DNA of 64,000 nt from an uncultured Bacteroidales bacterium (GTDB lineage: Bacteria > Bacteroidota > Bacteroidia > Bacteroidales > Bacteroidaceae): assembly GCA_937906165.1 (NCBI GenBank), contig CALCYA010000109.1, positions 1-64,000 of the forward strand, written 5' to 3'. Position numbers and translations under genes: made by a program. Below, in pieces: positions 35,584-46,214 of this stretch. The number at the start of each line of letters is the position of its first letter. The first letter of the stretch is position 1. The notes beneath the pieces are model-generated. The model was not told where the DNA came from. It made no database searches and saw only the letters and a program-made list of their open reading frames with translations.

Positions 35584-36558
35584 ATGGACGAGAAAGTTAT
35601 TATGCCGTGGGAAGACCGCCCCGAAGGATGCAAGGATGTGATGTGGCGTTATTCGAAGAACCCTGTCATTGACCGTTATGCGATACCCACATCGAACAGT
35701 ATATTCAACAGCGCAGTCGTTCCTTTCAAGGATGGCTATGCAGGTGTGTTCCGTTGCGACAACAAGGCCGTGCAGATGAATATCTTCGCAGGCTTCAGCA
35801 AGGACGGTATCAATTGGGAGATTGAGCACGAGCCTATCGTGTTCAAGGCCGGCAATACCCAGATGATTGAGTCGGAGTACAAGTACGACCCTCGCGTGAC
35901 ATGGATTGAGGACCGTTACTGGATTACCTGGTGCAACGGATATCATGGCCCCACAATCGGTATCGGTTATACATTTGATTTCAAGGAGTTCTTCCAATGC
36001 GAAAACGCTTTCTTGCCATTCAACCGCAACGGCGTCCTTTTCCCACAGAAGATAAACGGTAAATATGCAATGCTAAGCCGTCCGAGCGACAACGGACATA
36101 CGCCATTCGGCGACATCTACATCAGCTACAGCCCCGATATGAAATATTGGGGCGAGCATCGTTGCGTGATGAAAGTGACCCCGTTCCCCGAGAGCGCTTG
36201 GCAGTGCACAAAGATCGGTGCCGGTTCAGTACCCATCCTCACAGACGAGGGCTGGTTGCTGTTCTATCATGGTGTCATCACAACCTGCAACGGTTTCCGC
36301 TATTCGATGGGTGCTGCCCTGCTTGACAAGGATGACCCGTCAAAGGTACTCTACCGCACAAAGCCCTACCTGCTTGCTCCCGCAGCACCTTATGAGCTTA
36401 CAGGCGACGTGCCCAACGTGGTGTTCCCTTGCGCAGCCCTCAATGACGGCGACAAGGTTGCAGTCTACTACGGTGCAGCCGACACGGTTGTCGGTATGGC
36501 CTTCGGCTACATAAGCGAGATAATCGATTTCATAAAGAACAACAGCACAAAGCTGTAA
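35584..36558 (+). CDS. GH130 beta-mannosyl phosphorylase
   Basis: A 324-aa cytoplasmic five-bladed propeller enzyme without signal peptide. It phosphorolyses beta-mannosides to mannose-1-phosphate. [40 protein letters not shown] (D102 as predicted proton donor, close to the position in the characterised gut enzyme UhgbMP), [12 protein letters not shown] and [13 protein letters not shown] are GH130 signatures; overall text resembles the GH130_2 group, which includes Man-beta-1,4-GlcNAc and mannooligosaccharide phosphorylases. It is monocistronic but near the GH5/GH92 operon and would take its products in the cytoplasm. GlcNAc against mannose in the acceptor site cannot be decided here. Confidence 0.9.
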   Translation: MDEKVIMPWEDRPEGCKDVMWRYSKNPVIDRYAIPTSNSIFNSAVVPFKDGYAGVFRCDNKAVQMNIFAGFSKDGINWEIEHEPIVFKAGNTQMIESEYKYDPRVTWIEDRYWITWCNGYHGPTIGIGYTFDFKEFFQCENAFLPFNRNGVLFPQKINGKYAMLSRPSDNGHTPFGDIYISYSPDMKYWGEHRCVMKVTPFPESAWQCTKIGAGSVPILTDEGWLLFYHGVITTCNGFRYSMGAALLDKDDPSKVLYRTKPYLLAPAAPYELTGDVPNVVFPCAALNDGDKVAVYYGAADTVVGMAFGYISEIIDFIKNNSTKL

Positions 36559-36573
36559 TATTCCCTTGCAACA

Positions 36574-36614
36574 CAAATTGCCCTGCTCATCGGTCAGATG
36601 AACAGGGCAATTTG
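36574..36614. terminator. Hairpin between convergent GH130 and upp
   Basis: CAAATTGCCCTG (36574-36585) and CAGGGCAATTTG (36603-36614) form a perfect 12-bp stem with a 17-nt loop between two genes that run towards each other. T tracts are weak. Confidence 0.65.
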
Positions 36615-36657
36615 TTATCCGGAAGCGATAAAAGTTTCACCTTTCACTTCATAAAGA

Positions 36658-37308
36658 TTATTCTTTCTCCCCGAAACAGAGGTCTCCGGCATCACCAAGT
36701 CCTGGCACAATATACGCGTGTTCATTCAATATCGGATCTATGGCCGCGCAGTAGATGATTGTATCATCGGGAAAGTGCGAGAGTGCATAATCTATTGCCT
36801 GTTGGCTTGCTATGACACAAGCAAGAACAGTCTTCGCAGGAGTACCTTTTGTCAGCAATGCACGATAGGAGAGGTCGGCACTTATTCCTGTCGCAAGCAT
36901 CGGGTCGACAAGAAGCAACGTCTTGCCGTCAAGCCGCGGAGAGGCAAGATACTCCACAACCACTTCAAACTCGTTGTCTGATATATATTTACGGTAAGCC
37001 GACACAAAAGCATTATCGGCGCGGTCAAAATAATTATGGAAACCGGCATGCAATGGAAGACCTGCACGCAGGATTGTTCCAAGCACCACGGTATCGGCAG
37101 GAAGACTTTCGGTCGAAATACCGTTCGGCGTTGTCACTGAAACACTTTCGTACGAAAGTTCCTTGCTGATTTCATATGCCATTATTTCGCCTATGCGCTC
37201 GATGTTACGGCGGAAGCGCAAGGAATCTCTTTGGATATTGACATCGCGTATCTCGGCAATGAAACGGTTGAGAATTGTATTGTTCTCGGACAGATTTACT
37301 ATTTTCAT
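36658..37308 (-). CDS. upp: Uracil phosphoribosyltransferase
   Basis: A 216-aa pyrimidine-salvage enzyme making UMP from uracil and PRPP. Start MKIVNLSENNTIL at 37308 fits the family; the upstream in-frame stretch is leader. Motifs: TILRAGLPLHAGF, the PRPP loop VDPMLATGIS, and the uracil-binding C-terminal YIVPGLGDAGD. A CGAAGATA at 37330-37337 (TATCTTCG on the coding strand) could be a weak -7 element. It is monocistronic. Confidence 0.96.
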   Translation of the reverse strand: MKIVNLSENNTILNRFIAEIRDVNIQRDSLRFRRNIERIGEIMAYEISKELSYESVSVTTPNGISTESLPADTVVLGTILRAGLPLHAGFHNYFDRADNAFVSAYRKYISDNEFEVVVEYLASPRLDGKTLLLVDPMLATGISADLSYRALLTKGTPAKTVLACVIASQQAIDYALSHFPDDTIIYCAAIDPILNEHAYIVPGLGDAGDLCFGEKE

Positions 37309-37813
37309 AAATTTTGGAATTTGACAGCACGAAGATAAAAAAATAATGCCGGAACATTGAAATTGTTTAATCCCTATTTCAAAAGCAGCCATGACCTTTT
37401 TTAACAGACAGTATTCTTTTAACAAAAAAACAACTGCGGATATTCATTATTTATAAAGAAAAAAATCAATTATACAGGCTTTTATACCCGGCAAGACATT
37501 TTGTCAAAAATATCAAATTTTCCAATACAAAATGCAAGCGATTCAAGCGCCACATCTGGGACTTTAAAAACAAAAATCAAGAAAACCGTCCACTTGTCTA
37601 TTAAAAATTTGTACATTTTCTGTTCAAAAAGCGGTAGTTTTTGCCTTTTTTGAGGCAATTACGGAAAAATTTCTTTAATTAGCTTGAGAGATTAAACAAA
37701 AAGATATATATTTGCATTCGGAGAACTTTGGCAAGTTCAAGCAAAAGGACATTGCCGATGTTCAAAAGTGATAAAAAAGAAGAATATTAACTAATAATTT
37801 ATTTTTTGAAATT
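37309..37813. other. 505-nt intergenic region between divergent upp and pckA
   Basis: AT-rich sequence with no credible ORF. It contains the weak upp -7 element (37330-37337), a small TTGCC/GGCAA hairpin at 37641-37658, and the pckA promoter at 37683-37714. The bulk (37340-37640) shows nothing I recognise. Confidence 0.7.
37683..37714 (+). promoter_or_regulatory. pckA promoter
   Basis: -33-like CTTG (37683-37686), a 20-nt spacer and -7 TATATTTG (37707-37714). The leader to the pckA ATG is about 93 nt. Confidence 0.7.
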
Positions 37814-39415
37814 ATGGCAACAATAGATCTTACCAAGTATGGTATCACCGGTGCTGTAGAGGTACTCCACAACCCCTCTTACGATGTTCTCTTTGCAGAG
37901 GAGACAAAGCCCGGTCTTGAGGGTTTTGAGGTTGGTCAGGTTACAGAGCTTGGCGCAGTAAATGTAATGACCGGTGTTTACACAGGCCGTTCACCTAAGG
38001 ACAAGTTCATCGTTAAGGATGCTACTTCAGAAAACACCGTATGGTGGACATCAGAGGAGTACAAGAACGACAACAAGCCCGTTACAACTGAGACATGGAA
38101 CGCTCTCAAGGAGATTGCTACTAAAGAACTTTCCAACAAGAGACTTTTCGTTGTTGACGCATTCTGCGGTGCTAACCCTGCTACACGTCTTAAAGTACGT
38201 TTCATCATGGAGGTTGCATGGCAGGCTCACTTCGTGACAAATATGTTCATCCGTCCTACAGCTGAGGAGCTTGAGGCATTCGGCGAGCCCGATTTCGTTG
38301 TTTACAACGCTTCTAAGGCAGCTGTTCCAAACTATAAGGAGCTCGGTTTGAACTCTGAGACAGCAGTTGTATTCAACTTGACATCTAAGGAGCAGATCAT
38401 CCTCAACACATGGTATGGTGGTGAGATGAAGAAGGGTATGTTCTCAATGATGAACTACTACTTGCCTCTTCAGGGCATTGCTTCAATGCACTGTTCAGCA
38501 AACACAAACGAGAAGGGTGAGACAGCTATCTTCTTCGGTTTGTCAGGTACAGGTAAGACAACTCTTTCTACCGATCCAAAGCGTATGCTTATCGGTGATG
38601 ACGAGCACGGCTGGGACGACGATTCAGTATTCAACTTCGAGGGCGGTTGCTACGCAAAGGTTATCAACCTTGACAAGGAGAGCGAGCCGGACATCTTCAA
38701 CGCTATCAAGCGCGATGCACTCCTGGAGAACGTGACTGTTGATGCAAACGGCAAGATTGACTTCGCTGACAAGAGCGTAACTGAGAACACACGTGTTTCT
38801 TACCCAATCAACCACATCAACAACATCAAGCCAGGTTCAATGGCTGCTCCTGCAAAGAAGGTTATCTTCCTTTCAGCTGACGCATTCGGTGTATTGCCTC
38901 CGGTTTCTATCCTGAACCCAGAGCAGACTCAGTACTACTTCCTCAGCGGTTTTACAGCTAAGTTGGCCGGTACAGAGCGCGGTATCACAGAGCCTACTCC
39001 GACATTCTCAGCTTGCTTCGGTGCAGCATTCTTGAGTCTCCACCCAACAAAGTACGGTGAAGAGCTCGTCAAGAAGATGGAGAAGAACGGTGCCAAGGCA
39101 TACCTCGTCAACACAGGTTGGAACGGTACAGGCAAGCGTATCTCTATCAAGGATACACGCGGTATCATCGATGCTATCCTCGATGGCTCAATCGATACAG
39201 CTCCTACAAAGGTTATCCCACACTTCGACTTCGTTGTTCCTACAGCGTTGCCAGGTGTTGACCCTGCAATCCTTGACCCACGCGACACCTATGCTGACGC
39301 ATCACAGTGGGAGGAGAAGGCTGTTGACTTGGCAGGCCGTTTCATCAAGAACTTTACAAAGTACACAGGCAATGAGGCTGGCAAGGCTCTCGTTGCAGCA
39401 GGTCCAAAGCTCTAA
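37814..39415 (+). CDS. pckA: Phosphoenolpyruvate carboxykinase (ATP)
   Basis: A 533-aa ATP-type PEPCK. P-loop [11 protein letters not shown] (K248), the metal and substrate segment [23 protein letters not shown], and [10 protein letters not shown] near the N-terminus are all intact. In succinate-producing Bacteroidales the enzyme runs towards oxaloacetate, fixing CO2 and making ATP. Codon use is more T-rich at third positions (GCT, GGT, GTT) than in its neighbours, as expected for a very highly expressed gene. Own promoter and a strong terminator make it monocistronic. Confidence 0.98.
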   Translation: MATIDLTKYGITGAVEVLHNPSYDVLFAEETKPGLEGFEVGQVTELGAVNVMTGVYTGRSPKDKFIVKDATSENTVWWTSEEYKNDNKPVTTETWNALKEIATKELSNKRLFVVDAFCGANPATRLKVRFIMEVAWQAHFVTNMFIRPTAEELEAFGEPDFVVYNASKAAVPNYKELGLNSETAVVFNLTSKEQIILNTWYGGEMKKGMFSMMNYYLPLQGIASMHCSANTNEKGETAIFFGLSGTGKTTLSTDPKRMLIGDDEHGWDDDSVFNFEGGCYAKVINLDKESEPDIFNAIKRDALLENVTVDANGKIDFADKSVTENTRVSYPINHINNIKPGSMAAPAKKVIFLSADAFGVLPPVSILNPEQTQYYFLSGFTAKLAGTERGITEPTPTFSACFGAAFLSLHPTKYGEELVKKMEKNGAKAYLVNTGWNGTGKRISIKDTRGIIDAILDGSIDTAPTKVIPHFDFVVPTALPGVDPAILDPRDTYADASQWEEKAVDLAGRFIKNFTKYTGNEAGKALVAAGPKL

Positions 39416-39437
39416 TGAAATCTTTAACCTGAATATA

Positions 39438-39470
39438 GCGTCTGCTCCACACGGGGCAGACGCTTTTGTT
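39438..39470 (+). terminator. pckA terminator
   Basis: GCGTCTGC (39438-39445) and GCAGACGC (39456-39463), 10-nt loop, followed by TTTTGTT. Confidence 0.92.
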
Positions 39471-39502
39471 TTGCATATTGCTGTAATATGCGTTTTTTTA
39501 TG

Positions 39503-39510
39503 TAAGTTTG
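39503..39510 (+). promoter_or_regulatory. -7 element ahead of the Pmp3-type gene
   Basis: TAAGTTTG matches TAnnTTTG; ATTG ending at 39480 is a possible -33 with a 22-nt spacer. It lies 25 nt upstream of the small membrane protein start. Confidence 0.5.
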
Positions 39511-39535
39511 CAAAGAACTATAATCAAGCACAGAC

Positions 39536-39688
39536 ATGTCACTTTTGAGAGCGATAATCGCAATACTGTTTCCGCCTCTTGCCGTAGTAGACAAGGGGTG
39601 CGGCTCATTCCTGATTGTATTTATACTTACACTTTGCGGATGGATTCCCGGAGTCATCGCAGCGCTTATAATCGTCAACAAGGAGTAG
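39536..39688 (+). CDS. YqaE/Pmp3-family small membrane protein
   Basis: A 50-aa protein beginning MSLLRAIIAILFPPLAVV. It has the Pmp3 layout: a first hydrophobic helix with the conserved FPPLAV turn, a short KGCGS loop, and a second helix with LTLCGWIPGVIAAL, ending IIVNKE. These proteins insert in the cytoplasmic membrane and are often stress-induced. Length matches the family. Between its stop and the next gene there are only 32 nt, so the methyltransferase gene may be cotranscribed. Confidence 0.9.
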   Translation: MSLLRAIIAILFPPLAVVDKGCGSFLIVFILTLCGWIPGVIAALIIVNKE

Positions 39689-39720
39689 CTCCTTCAGTTT
39701 AAAGAAGGCAAGAGAATACA

Positions 39721-40905
39721 ATGTTAAGCCCGGAGACAAAAGAATTCATAAAGGAGCACAAGAACGAGGACCCGCGTGCGCTTGCCCTACAGGGCAAACG
39801 CTATCCGAGTGTGGACATCCGCGAAGCTGTGACCCAGATTGAAGGGTGGCAAGCAGCCAAAGAGAAACTGCCGACATGGGCCGAAACGGACGGAATCATA
39901 TACCCGCCACGCATATCCATGGAACAATGTTCCAGCGAGCCCACAGCGCTCTATAAATCCGCCATCGCAAAAGGTGACAGAGTGGCCGACCTCACGGGAG
40001 GATTCGGCATTGACTGCAGTTATATGTCGCGCGGATTCCGGGAAGCAACATATATCGAGCGTAATGCCGTACTGTGCGACATCGCAAGAGAGAATTTCGC
40101 ATTATTGGGACTTGGGAACATAAACATAATAAAAGGCAACAGCGAGGAGCTTCTACACACCCTGCCAAAGCTGGACTGGATATTCATTGACCCTGCAAGG
40201 CGCGCCCTTGACGGGCGTAAGGTTGTCGCACTCAGCGACTGCGAACCCGACGTGACAGCGCTTGAAAGCCAGCTGTTGGAGAAAGCAGACAAAGTCATGG
40301 TCAAATGCTCTCCCATGCTTGATATAACGGCCGCCACAAGACAATTAAGCAGCATTGAGACAGTGCACATCATTGCGGTAAACAACGAATGTAAGGAACT
40401 GCTGTTCATCTTGGGAGAGGGCAAATGCGAAGAAACACCCATAAGATGCGTAAACATACGTAAAGAAGAGCTGCAGGTATTCACATTCACGGTTGCCGAG
40501 GAAGCAAATGCAGAAGTGACGCACAGCAACACTATCGGCAGATACCTTTATGAGCCTAATGCCGCAATACTGAAAGGTGGCTGCTACCGTACCCTCTCGC
40601 AGAGGTTACTGATAAACAAGTTGCACCCTAACAGTCAACTCTACACATCCGACAAACTGGTTGGGGAATTCCCAGGCCGTATCTTTGAAGTAGAGAGGGT
40701 TTTCGGTTTTTCTAAAGCCGATATAAAGCAACTGCAGAATCTGAAGAAAGCCAACATGACAGTACGCAATTTTCCTGAAAGCGTACAGGCGTTACGCAAA
40801 AAACTCAGATTGGCAGAAGGTGGAAACAAATATCTGTTTGCAACAACACTCTACAACGGGGCAAAAGCACTTGTCCTATGCAGAAGATGTAATGCTTCCA
40901 AATAA
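39721..40905 (+). CDS. SAM-dependent methyltransferase with THUMP-like C-terminal domain
   Basis: A 394-aa cytoplasmic protein. Motif I VADLTGGFGIDCSYMS (about res. 88-103) and the DPAR-type motif WIFIDPARRALDGR (about res. 152-165) define a class I methyltransferase core. The last 70 residues (GEFPGRIFEVERVFGFSKADIKQLQNLKKANMTVRNF and following) look like the THUMP-like domain found in Bacteroidetes relatives, which suggests an RNA substrate. The modified nucleotide is unknown. It follows the Pmp3-type gene and ends at a bidirectional terminator. Confidence 0.8.
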   Translation: MLSPETKEFIKEHKNEDPRALALQGKRYPSVDIREAVTQIEGWQAAKEKLPTWAETDGIIYPPRISMEQCSSEPTALYKSAIAKGDRVADLTGGFGIDCSYMSRGFREATYIERNAVLCDIARENFALLGLGNINIIKGNSEELLHTLPKLDWIFIDPARRALDGRKVVALSDCEPDVTALESQLLEKADKVMVKCSPMLDITAATRQLSSIETVHIIAVNNECKELLFILGEGKCEETPIRCVNIRKEELQVFTFTVAEEANAEVTHSNTIGRYLYEPNAAILKGGCYRTLSQRLLINKLHPNSQLYTSDKLVGEFPGRIFEVERVFGFSKADIKQLQNLKKANMTVRNFPESVQALRKKLRLAEGGNKYLFATTLYNGAKALVLCRRCNASK

Positions 40906-40939
40906 AAATGGGCTAACCCATGATTTTGTCAGCCCATTT
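40906..40939. terminator. Bidirectional terminator between methyltransferase and S41 protease genes
   Basis: AAATGGGCT (40906-40914) and AGCCCATTT (40931-40939) with a 16-nt loop. A-rich and T-rich flanks serve both convergent genes. Confidence 0.8.
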
Positions 40940-40961
40940 CTAAATACGTCATTTTTTCAGT

Positions 40962-42551
40962 TCACTCTTTCAACAACACCTTATCCATCTTGCGGCTACG
41001 CACAAGTTCATAGGCCTTAAGGAACGAATCGTTGTATTTGTTGTATATTTTGATGAAGTCGCTCATATTCCACAGATCACGCGCTATATACATCTTAAGC
41101 TGTTTCTGCAGTTCAGGCAATGACTTACGCAGTTCCTCTTCACCGCCTTTAAGCTCCACGCTATCCTTTAGAGCCTGTTCCTTGAGCATCGCCATATACC
41201 TTTCATCAACAACAAAGTTCGCATCAAAATCCTCAACACTGCTGTACTTGTCCTCAAGTTCCTTGCGGTTCTCGTCAAGATAACGCAATGACGCCTGCAC
41301 AATGGAACCCTTTGATGCAAGGGCACGGTGATATGCGGTATACCTGGTTGTATCCATGGGCACGAAATAGTCGGGCATGATACCTCCGCCGCCGTACACA
41401 GGACGGTTAAGGCGAAGCGTATATACCTTGAGCGAGTCGGGGAAATGTATACTGTCGGCAGAACTCATCTCACCACTGTTGTAACGGCGCATAAGATCCT
41501 CCTCGTACTTTATGGAATCATTATACGGCTTTTGTATGCAGCGGCCTGTAGGAGTATAATAACGGGCTATGGTAAGACGTATCATTGAGCCGTCAGGCAT
41601 CTGGAAGGGGCGCTGCACAAGGCCCTTGCCGAAACTGCGGCGGCCCACCACCACTCCGCGGTCCCAATCCTGGATTGCACCTGCGAGAATCTCGGCAGCC
41701 GAAGCAGATGTCTCATCTACGATTACCGCAATGTTTCCTTTGAGGAAACGTCCACCACCGATGGCATTATAATTGTATCGTGGGTTGGCTCGCCCCTCGG
41801 TGTACACTACAAGCGAAGACTTCTCAAGGAACTCATTCGCCACCTCCACAGCCGCAGCCAGATAACCGCCTCCGTTCCCCTCAAGGTCAAGCACAAGGTT
41901 CTTCATGCCACGCGACCTTAGCGAGTCAAGCTTTGCAACGAACTCTTTATGTGTCTTGGCTCCGAAAGATGAAATACGTATATAACCGTTTTCCTTATCA
42001 ATCATATAAGCCGCATCGACAGTCTCGGTAGAAATGTCGTCACGAACAAGATTGAATTCCATGACACGACCGATTCCACGGCGTACCACATCTACCTTCA
42101 CATGGGTGCCTTTCATTCCGCGCAGGCGTGACATTATATCGGCTCTCTCCATCTTTACTCCGGCTATGGCTGTATCATTGACTGCAACAATCCTATCACC
42201 GGCCATTATTCCGGCACGTTCCGATGGACCGTTCTTTGTCGTCTGTATAACATAAAGAGTATCAGAGACAATATTGAACTGAATTCCGATACCGCTGAAG
42301 CTGCCCTGCATCTGCTCAAGAAGAGCCTTTGTCTCCTTTGGGTCGGTATATGTCGAGTGTGGATCAAGTTCTTTGAGCATCGCTCTTACACCAGCCTCTG
42401 TAATCTTGTCATTATCAGGAGCATCTACATAAAAGTTCGAAATGACATTGCCCGTGTACATAAGTTTTATAAGATGATCGGGCATATCCTGTGCCCTTGC
42501 AGCAACAGCCACAAGAACAGCAATCACAGATAGTAATATTGTTCTTTTCAT
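40962..42551 (-). CDS. S41-family C-terminal processing peptidase (CtpA/Prc-like)
   Basis: A 529-aa exported protease. The signal peptide ends ARA-Q (about res. 20). A PDZ domain (about res. 83-165; GSFSGIGIQF, GPSERAGIMAGDRIVAVND) precedes the catalytic domain, with LDLEGNGGGYLAAAVEVANEF, predicted nucleophile S284 in TSASAAEI and general-base K309 in SFGKGLVQ, matching the Ser-Lys dyad of E. coli Prc. About 140 C-terminal residues are helical and charged. Such enzymes trim C-termini of periplasmic proteins. It follows coaD by 23 nt and may share a transcript with parE and coaD. Confidence 0.94.
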   Translation of the reverse strand: MKRTILLSVIAVLVAVAARAQDMPDHLIKLMYTGNVISNFYVDAPDNDKITEAGVRAMLKELDPHSTYTDPKETKALLEQMQGSFSGIGIQFNIVSDTLYVIQTTKNGPSERAGIMAGDRIVAVNDTAIAGVKMERADIMSRLRGMKGTHVKVDVVRRGIGRVMEFNLVRDDISTETVDAAYMIDKENGYIRISSFGAKTHKEFVAKLDSLRSRGMKNLVLDLEGNGGGYLAAAVEVANEFLEKSSLVVYTEGRANPRYNYNAIGGGRFLKGNIAVIVDETSASAAEILAGAIQDWDRGVVVGRRSFGKGLVQRPFQMPDGSMIRLTIARYYTPTGRCIQKPYNDSIKYEEDLMRRYNSGEMSSADSIHFPDSLKVYTLRLNRPVYGGGGIMPDYFVPMDTTRYTAYHRALASKGSIVQASLRYLDENRKELEDKYSSVEDFDANFVVDERYMAMLKEQALKDSVELKGGEEELRKSLPELQKQLKMYIARDLWNMSDFIKIYNKYNDSFLKAYELVRSRKMDKVLLKE

Positions 42552-42574
42552 AGGTCAGTAAAATAGTTTCCAAA

Positions 42575-43015
42575 TCAAGGCAAGAGTTCCGAGACATCCT
42601 TGCCGTATTTCATCAATTCACGCACGACACTGCTGCTTATGGCTGCATATTCCGGCTCACTGACGAGCAGGACCGTATCAATGCCACCCAAACGCAGATT
42701 GATATCGGCGATGTCGCGCTCATACTCAAAATCCTTCACACTACGCACACCGCGCAACAGGGCTGTCGCCCCTACGCTCTGCGCAAAATCCATTGTAAGG
42801 GTGTCATATACCGCTACCTTCACACGCCCGTTGCCGGCATACAGTTTCTCTATTGCAGACACACGTTCCTCGACGCTGAGCATGCATTTTTTCTCAAGGT
42901 TACGCCCCACAGCTACAACCACCGTGTCGAACAGAGCAAGGGCACGCTCTACAAGAGCATGATGCCCACGTGTATAAGGGTCGAAGGTCCCTGCAAAAAG
43001 TGCCGTTTTTTCCAT
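42575..43015 (-). CDS. coaD: Phosphopantetheine adenylyltransferase
   Basis: A 146-aa cytoplasmic enzyme of coenzyme A synthesis (4'-phosphopantetheine to dephospho-CoA). The (T/H)xGH nucleotidyl-transfer motif is present as AGTFDPYTRGHHALVERAL, and LRGVRSVKDFEYERDI is the second family block; ISSSVVRELMKYGKDVSELLP is the usual end. The ATG at 43015 overlaps the parE stop codon by one base (TGATG); an upstream GTG is less likely. Translation is probably coupled with parE. Confidence 0.96.
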   Translation of the reverse strand: MEKTALFAGTFDPYTRGHHALVERALALFDTVVVAVGRNLEKKCMLSVEERVSAIEKLYAGNGRVKVAVYDTLTMDFAQSVGATALLRGVRSVKDFEYERDIADINLRLGGIDTVLLVSEPEYAAISSSVVRELMKYGKDVSELLP

Positions 43016-44973
43016 CACTTGCCCTCCTCGTTAGCCTTATCCTCCTCGACAACAAGATTGTCAATGATGAAGTTCTGGCGTTCCATAGTGTTCTTACCCA
43101 TGTAATACGCAAGAAGTTCCTCAACCTTATCGTCCTTGTGAAGTTCAACACGCTCAAGACGCATATCAGGACCGATGAAATTACGGAACTCATCGGGAGA
43201 AATCTCACCAAGGCCTTTGAATCGTGTTATCTCCGGGTTGGGAGACAGCTTCTCAATTGCAGCAATGCGTTCCTCCTCACTGTAGCAGTATATTGTCTCA
43301 AAATCACTCTTCTGCTCCTTACGCTCCTCGGCGCCCTTCTTGCCACGGGGCAGTTTGCGTTTGTTGCGCACACGGAACAGTGGAGTCTGTAGAATATATA
43401 CATGCCCCTTCTTTATCAGTTCGGGGAAGAACTGCAGGAAGAATGTTATCATAAGCAGACGGATGTGCATACCGTCCACATCGGCATCGGTAGCCACAAT
43501 CACCTTGTTGTATCGCAAGCCCTCAAGACCGTCCTCAATATTCAACGCAGCCTGCAACAGGTTGAACTCCTCGTTCTGGTACACCACGGCACGGCTGAGG
43601 CCGAAACTGTTCAATGGTTTTCCGCGGAGACTGAATACCGCCTGGGTGTTCGCATCGCGGCTCTTCGTTATCGAACCGCTCGCCGAGTCACCCTCGGTAA
43701 TGAAGATGCAGCTTTCGTCCATGCGGTCGCCCTTGGTATCGTTATAGTGTATGCGGCAATCACGCAGTTTGCGGTTATGCATATTCACCTTCTTTGCCTT
43801 CTCGCGTACCTGCTTCGTAAGACCTGCAAGTTCCTTGCGGTCCTTTTCCGAAGCCACAATCTTTGAGAGCATCACATCACTGATGTCGGGGTTCTTGTGC
43901 AGGAAGTTATCAAGTTCCTCCTTCACAAAGTCGCTGATGAACTTCTTCACGCTCATGCTTCCCGGGTCGGGAGCAATGGTGGTAGAACCCAGACGCACCT
44001 TTGTCTGGCTCTCGAAGACAGGTTCCTGTATATTGATCGCAATTGCAGCGACAATACCGTTACGTATGTCGCAATACTCGAAGTTCTTTGCCGAGAAGAA
44101 GTCATGGATAGTCTGCGCCACAAGCTCCTTGAAAGCACTCTGGTGGGTACCGCCCTGCGAGGTGTGCTGGCCGTTGACAAACGAATAATACTCCTCACCG
44201 TACTGCTGCGCATGAGTAAAGGCAATCTCGATATCGGTACCTTTGAGATGTATTATAGGATATAGCGCATCGGCTGTCATATTGTCGGTCAACAAGTCGG
44301 CAAGACCGTTACGGGAGAGGATGCGCTTGCCGTTGAACATGATTGTGAGGCCGGTGTTCAGGTAGGTGTAGTTACGCAAAAGGGTCTCAACGTATGCAGC
44401 ACGGTATTCATAGTTCCTGAAGAGCGAATTGTCGGGAGTAAAAGAGACAAATGTACCATTCTCGTCAGAGGTTTTTTCCGTAACGTCCGATACAAGGATA
44501 CCTTTCTCGAAAGATGCCGCACGCACTACACCGTCACGATAACTGCGCACTTCGAACTTGGTACTCAAGGCATTGGCAGCCTTAAGGCCCACGCCATTGA
44601 GACCTACAGACTTCTTGAAAACCTTGTCATCGTATTTTGCACCTGTATTCAGCTTGCTCACAGCCTCAATCATCATTCCTTGCGGGATACCGCGGCCATA
44701 GTCACGTACGCATACAGTATGGTTCTCAAGGATATCAATCTCAAGACGCTTTCCGAAGCCCATCTTGAACTCATCGATACTATTATCGATAACTTCCTTG
44801 AGAAGCACATATATACCGTCGTCGCTCTGCGAGCCGTCACCCAGTTTTCCGATATACATACCGGGACGCAGACGAATATGTTCCACGTCACTCAAATGGC
44901 GTATCGAATCATCGGTATAATCGGCCGCCACAGGCACATTCTCATTAAATTCCAAATTTGTATCCTCGGTCAT
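43015..44973 (-). CDS. parE: DNA topoisomerase IV subunit B
   Basis: A 652-aa type IIA topoisomerase ATPase subunit. GHKL ATPase motifs: [35 protein letters not shown] and [17 protein letters not shown] motifs: [11 protein letters not shown] and [12 protein letters not shown]. It is called ParE rather than GyrB because of [34 protein letters not shown] and [14 protein letters not shown], which match the Bacteroidetes ParE form and not the GyrB RGKILNVEKA form. parC is not adjacent. It is the first gene of parE-coaD and lies 44 nt after a GNAT-like gene with a strong hairpin between. Confidence 0.92.
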   Translation of the reverse strand: MTEDTNLEFNENVPVAADYTDDSIRHLSDVEHIRLRPGMYIGKLGDGSQSDDGIYVLLKEVIDNSIDEFKMGFGKRLEIDILENHTVCVRDYGRGIPQGMMIEAVSKLNTGAKYDDKVFKKSVGLNGVGLKAANALSTKFEVRSYRDGVVRAASFEKGILVSDVTEKTSDENGTFVSFTPDNSLFRNYEYRAAYVETLLRNYTYLNTGLTIMFNGKRILSRNGLADLLTDNMTADALYPIIHLKGTDIEIAFTHAQQYGEEYYSFVNGQHTSQGGTHQSAFKELVAQTIHDFFSAKNFEYCDIRNGIVAAIAINIQEPVFESQTKVRLGSTTIAPDPGSMSVKKFISDFVKEELDNFLHKNPDISDVMLSKIVASEKDRKELAGLTKQVREKAKKVNMHNRKLRDCRIHYNDTKGDRMDESCIFITEGDSASGSITKSRDANTQAVFSLRGKPLNSFGLSRAVVYQNEEFNLLQAALNIEDGLEGLRYNKVIVATDADVDGMHIRLLMITFFLQFFPELIKKGHVYILQTPLFRVRNKRKLPRGKKGAEERKEQKSDFETIYCYSEEERIAAIEKLSPNPEITRFKGLGEISPDEFRNFIGPDMRLERVELHKDDKVEELLAYYMGKNTMERQNFIIDNLVVEEDKANEEGK

Positions 44974-45001
44974 CTGTCAAAATATTTTCTGTTATCCAAC
45001 C

Positions 45002-45022
45002 GCTGACGGGCAGCCCGTCAGC
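45002..45022 (-). other. Hairpin at the end of the GNAT-like gene
   Basis: GCTGACGGG and CCCGTCAGC pair perfectly around a 3-nt loop and include the TGA stop codon (45018-45020) of the GNAT-like gene. No T tract follows; it may be a 3' end stabiliser or a weak terminator before parE. Confidence 0.5.
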
Positions 45023-46154
45023 AGCACAACTCCTTTTTGAAAGCACGGCGACGCTTATGCTGCTCCTTCTCAAAATCATTCCACTGACTCTGCACCTTGG
45101 TATTTGTCTCAAGTTCCGGATTACTCTCGACATCCACAAGGTCCATCTGCAGATAGTTGCCGAGCAAGTCATTGAACACCATGGCAAAAGCCCCCTTGCT
45201 CTGATACTCGGGTCTGACTGCCACCAACAGGAAGTCAAGACGTTTGGGATGCTTGATGAAAAGAGCCTTCAGCAGATACCACCAACCGAACGGGAAAAGT
45301 TTGCCCTTTGCCCTGCGCAATGCATCGGCAAGAGAATATATACTGACGCCCAATGCCACAAGATTGTCATCGGCATCCACCACAAGAGAGATAAGACGCA
45401 GATCAATAACAGGAAGATACATCTTGATGAACTGGTCTATCTGTTTCCTTGTCAGTGGAGTAAAGCCGTAAAGAGGAGCATAGCACTCATTAACGAGTTC
45501 AAACAGCCTTGAACCGTAACGCTTGGCCAACTCCGAGCGTGAGCTGCAATGCACTACACGCAACCCGAACTTACGCTCTACGATAGCAGATATACGCTCC
45601 GCCTTCGCCCATTTTTCATTGGGGACTTTCAGCAGATACTCTACCCAATCGGCATCCTTGACAAAACCCAGACGTTCCATGTGCTCGGGATAATAAGGAT
45701 AATTATATATCGTTGCCATTGTACCCAAACGGTCGAAGCCCTCTATGAGCATACCCTCGCGGTCAAGGTCGGTAAAGCCCAGAGGCCCCTGCAATTCAGT
45801 GAGACCACGCTCGCGCGCCCACTTCTCTGCCGTTGTAAAGAGCGCATCCACAACCTCCTTGTCATCAATGAAATCAACCCACCCGAAACGCGCGGCATTC
45901 TGTCCCCACTTCTCGTTGGCAACCTTATTCACAAGCACAGCGATACGTCCGGCAAGCACGCCGTCCTTGTATGCCAGAAAATAGTCGGCATCACAGAACT
46001 CGAAGGCTGCATTGCGATCTTTGCGGAGCGTGTTCATCGCATCCTCGAACAGCTCGGGGACATAGTACGGGCACTCCTTGTAAAGTTCATATCCGAACTT
46101 TACAAAGCGCTTGAGTTGCCTATTGTTTTCAACTTTTACTATCGTTACGGACAT
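45018..46154 (-). CDS. GNAT-like N-acetyltransferase-fold protein
   Basis: A 378-aa cytoplasmic protein without signal or membrane segments. The N-terminal half reads like a GNAT fold (AAFEFCDADYFLAYKDGVLAGRIAVLVNKVANEKWGQ, about res. 47-85, followed by EVVDALFTTAEKWARERGLTELQGPLGFTDLDREGMLIEGF). A second GNAT-like block appears near the C-terminus (LIKHPKRLDFLLVAVRPEYQSKGAFAMVFNDLL), so two tandem GNAT domains are likely. It ends in ELCC. The substrate is unknown. It lies on the same strand upstream of parE and downstream of the Na/Ca exchanger, with gaps of 44 and 60 nt. Confidence 0.65.
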   Translation of the reverse strand: MSVTIVKVENNRQLKRFVKFGYELYKECPYYVPELFEDAMNTLRKDRNAAFEFCDADYFLAYKDGVLAGRIAVLVNKVANEKWGQNAARFGWVDFIDDKEVVDALFTTAEKWARERGLTELQGPLGFTDLDREGMLIEGFDRLGTMATIYNYPYYPEHMERLGFVKDADWVEYLLKVPNEKWAKAERISAIVERKFGLRVVHCSSRSELAKRYGSRLFELVNECYAPLYGFTPLTRKQIDQFIKMYLPVIDLRLISLVVDADDNLVALGVSIYSLADALRRAKGKLFPFGWWYLLKALFIKHPKRLDFLLVAVRPEYQSKGAFAMVFNDLLGNYLQMDLVDVESNPELETNTKVQSQWNDFEKEQHKRRRAFKKELCC

Positions 46155-46214
46155 CTTGTCGGTCTTATTTCAAAAATTCGTGTAAAATTAGGGAATTAAG
46201 TCCAAAAAAGCAAA

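Noticed and set aside
37309..37425. 39-residue N-terminal extension of upp
   Set aside because: AT-rich leader with odd composition (clustered Cys); MKIVNLSEN at 37308 is the family start.
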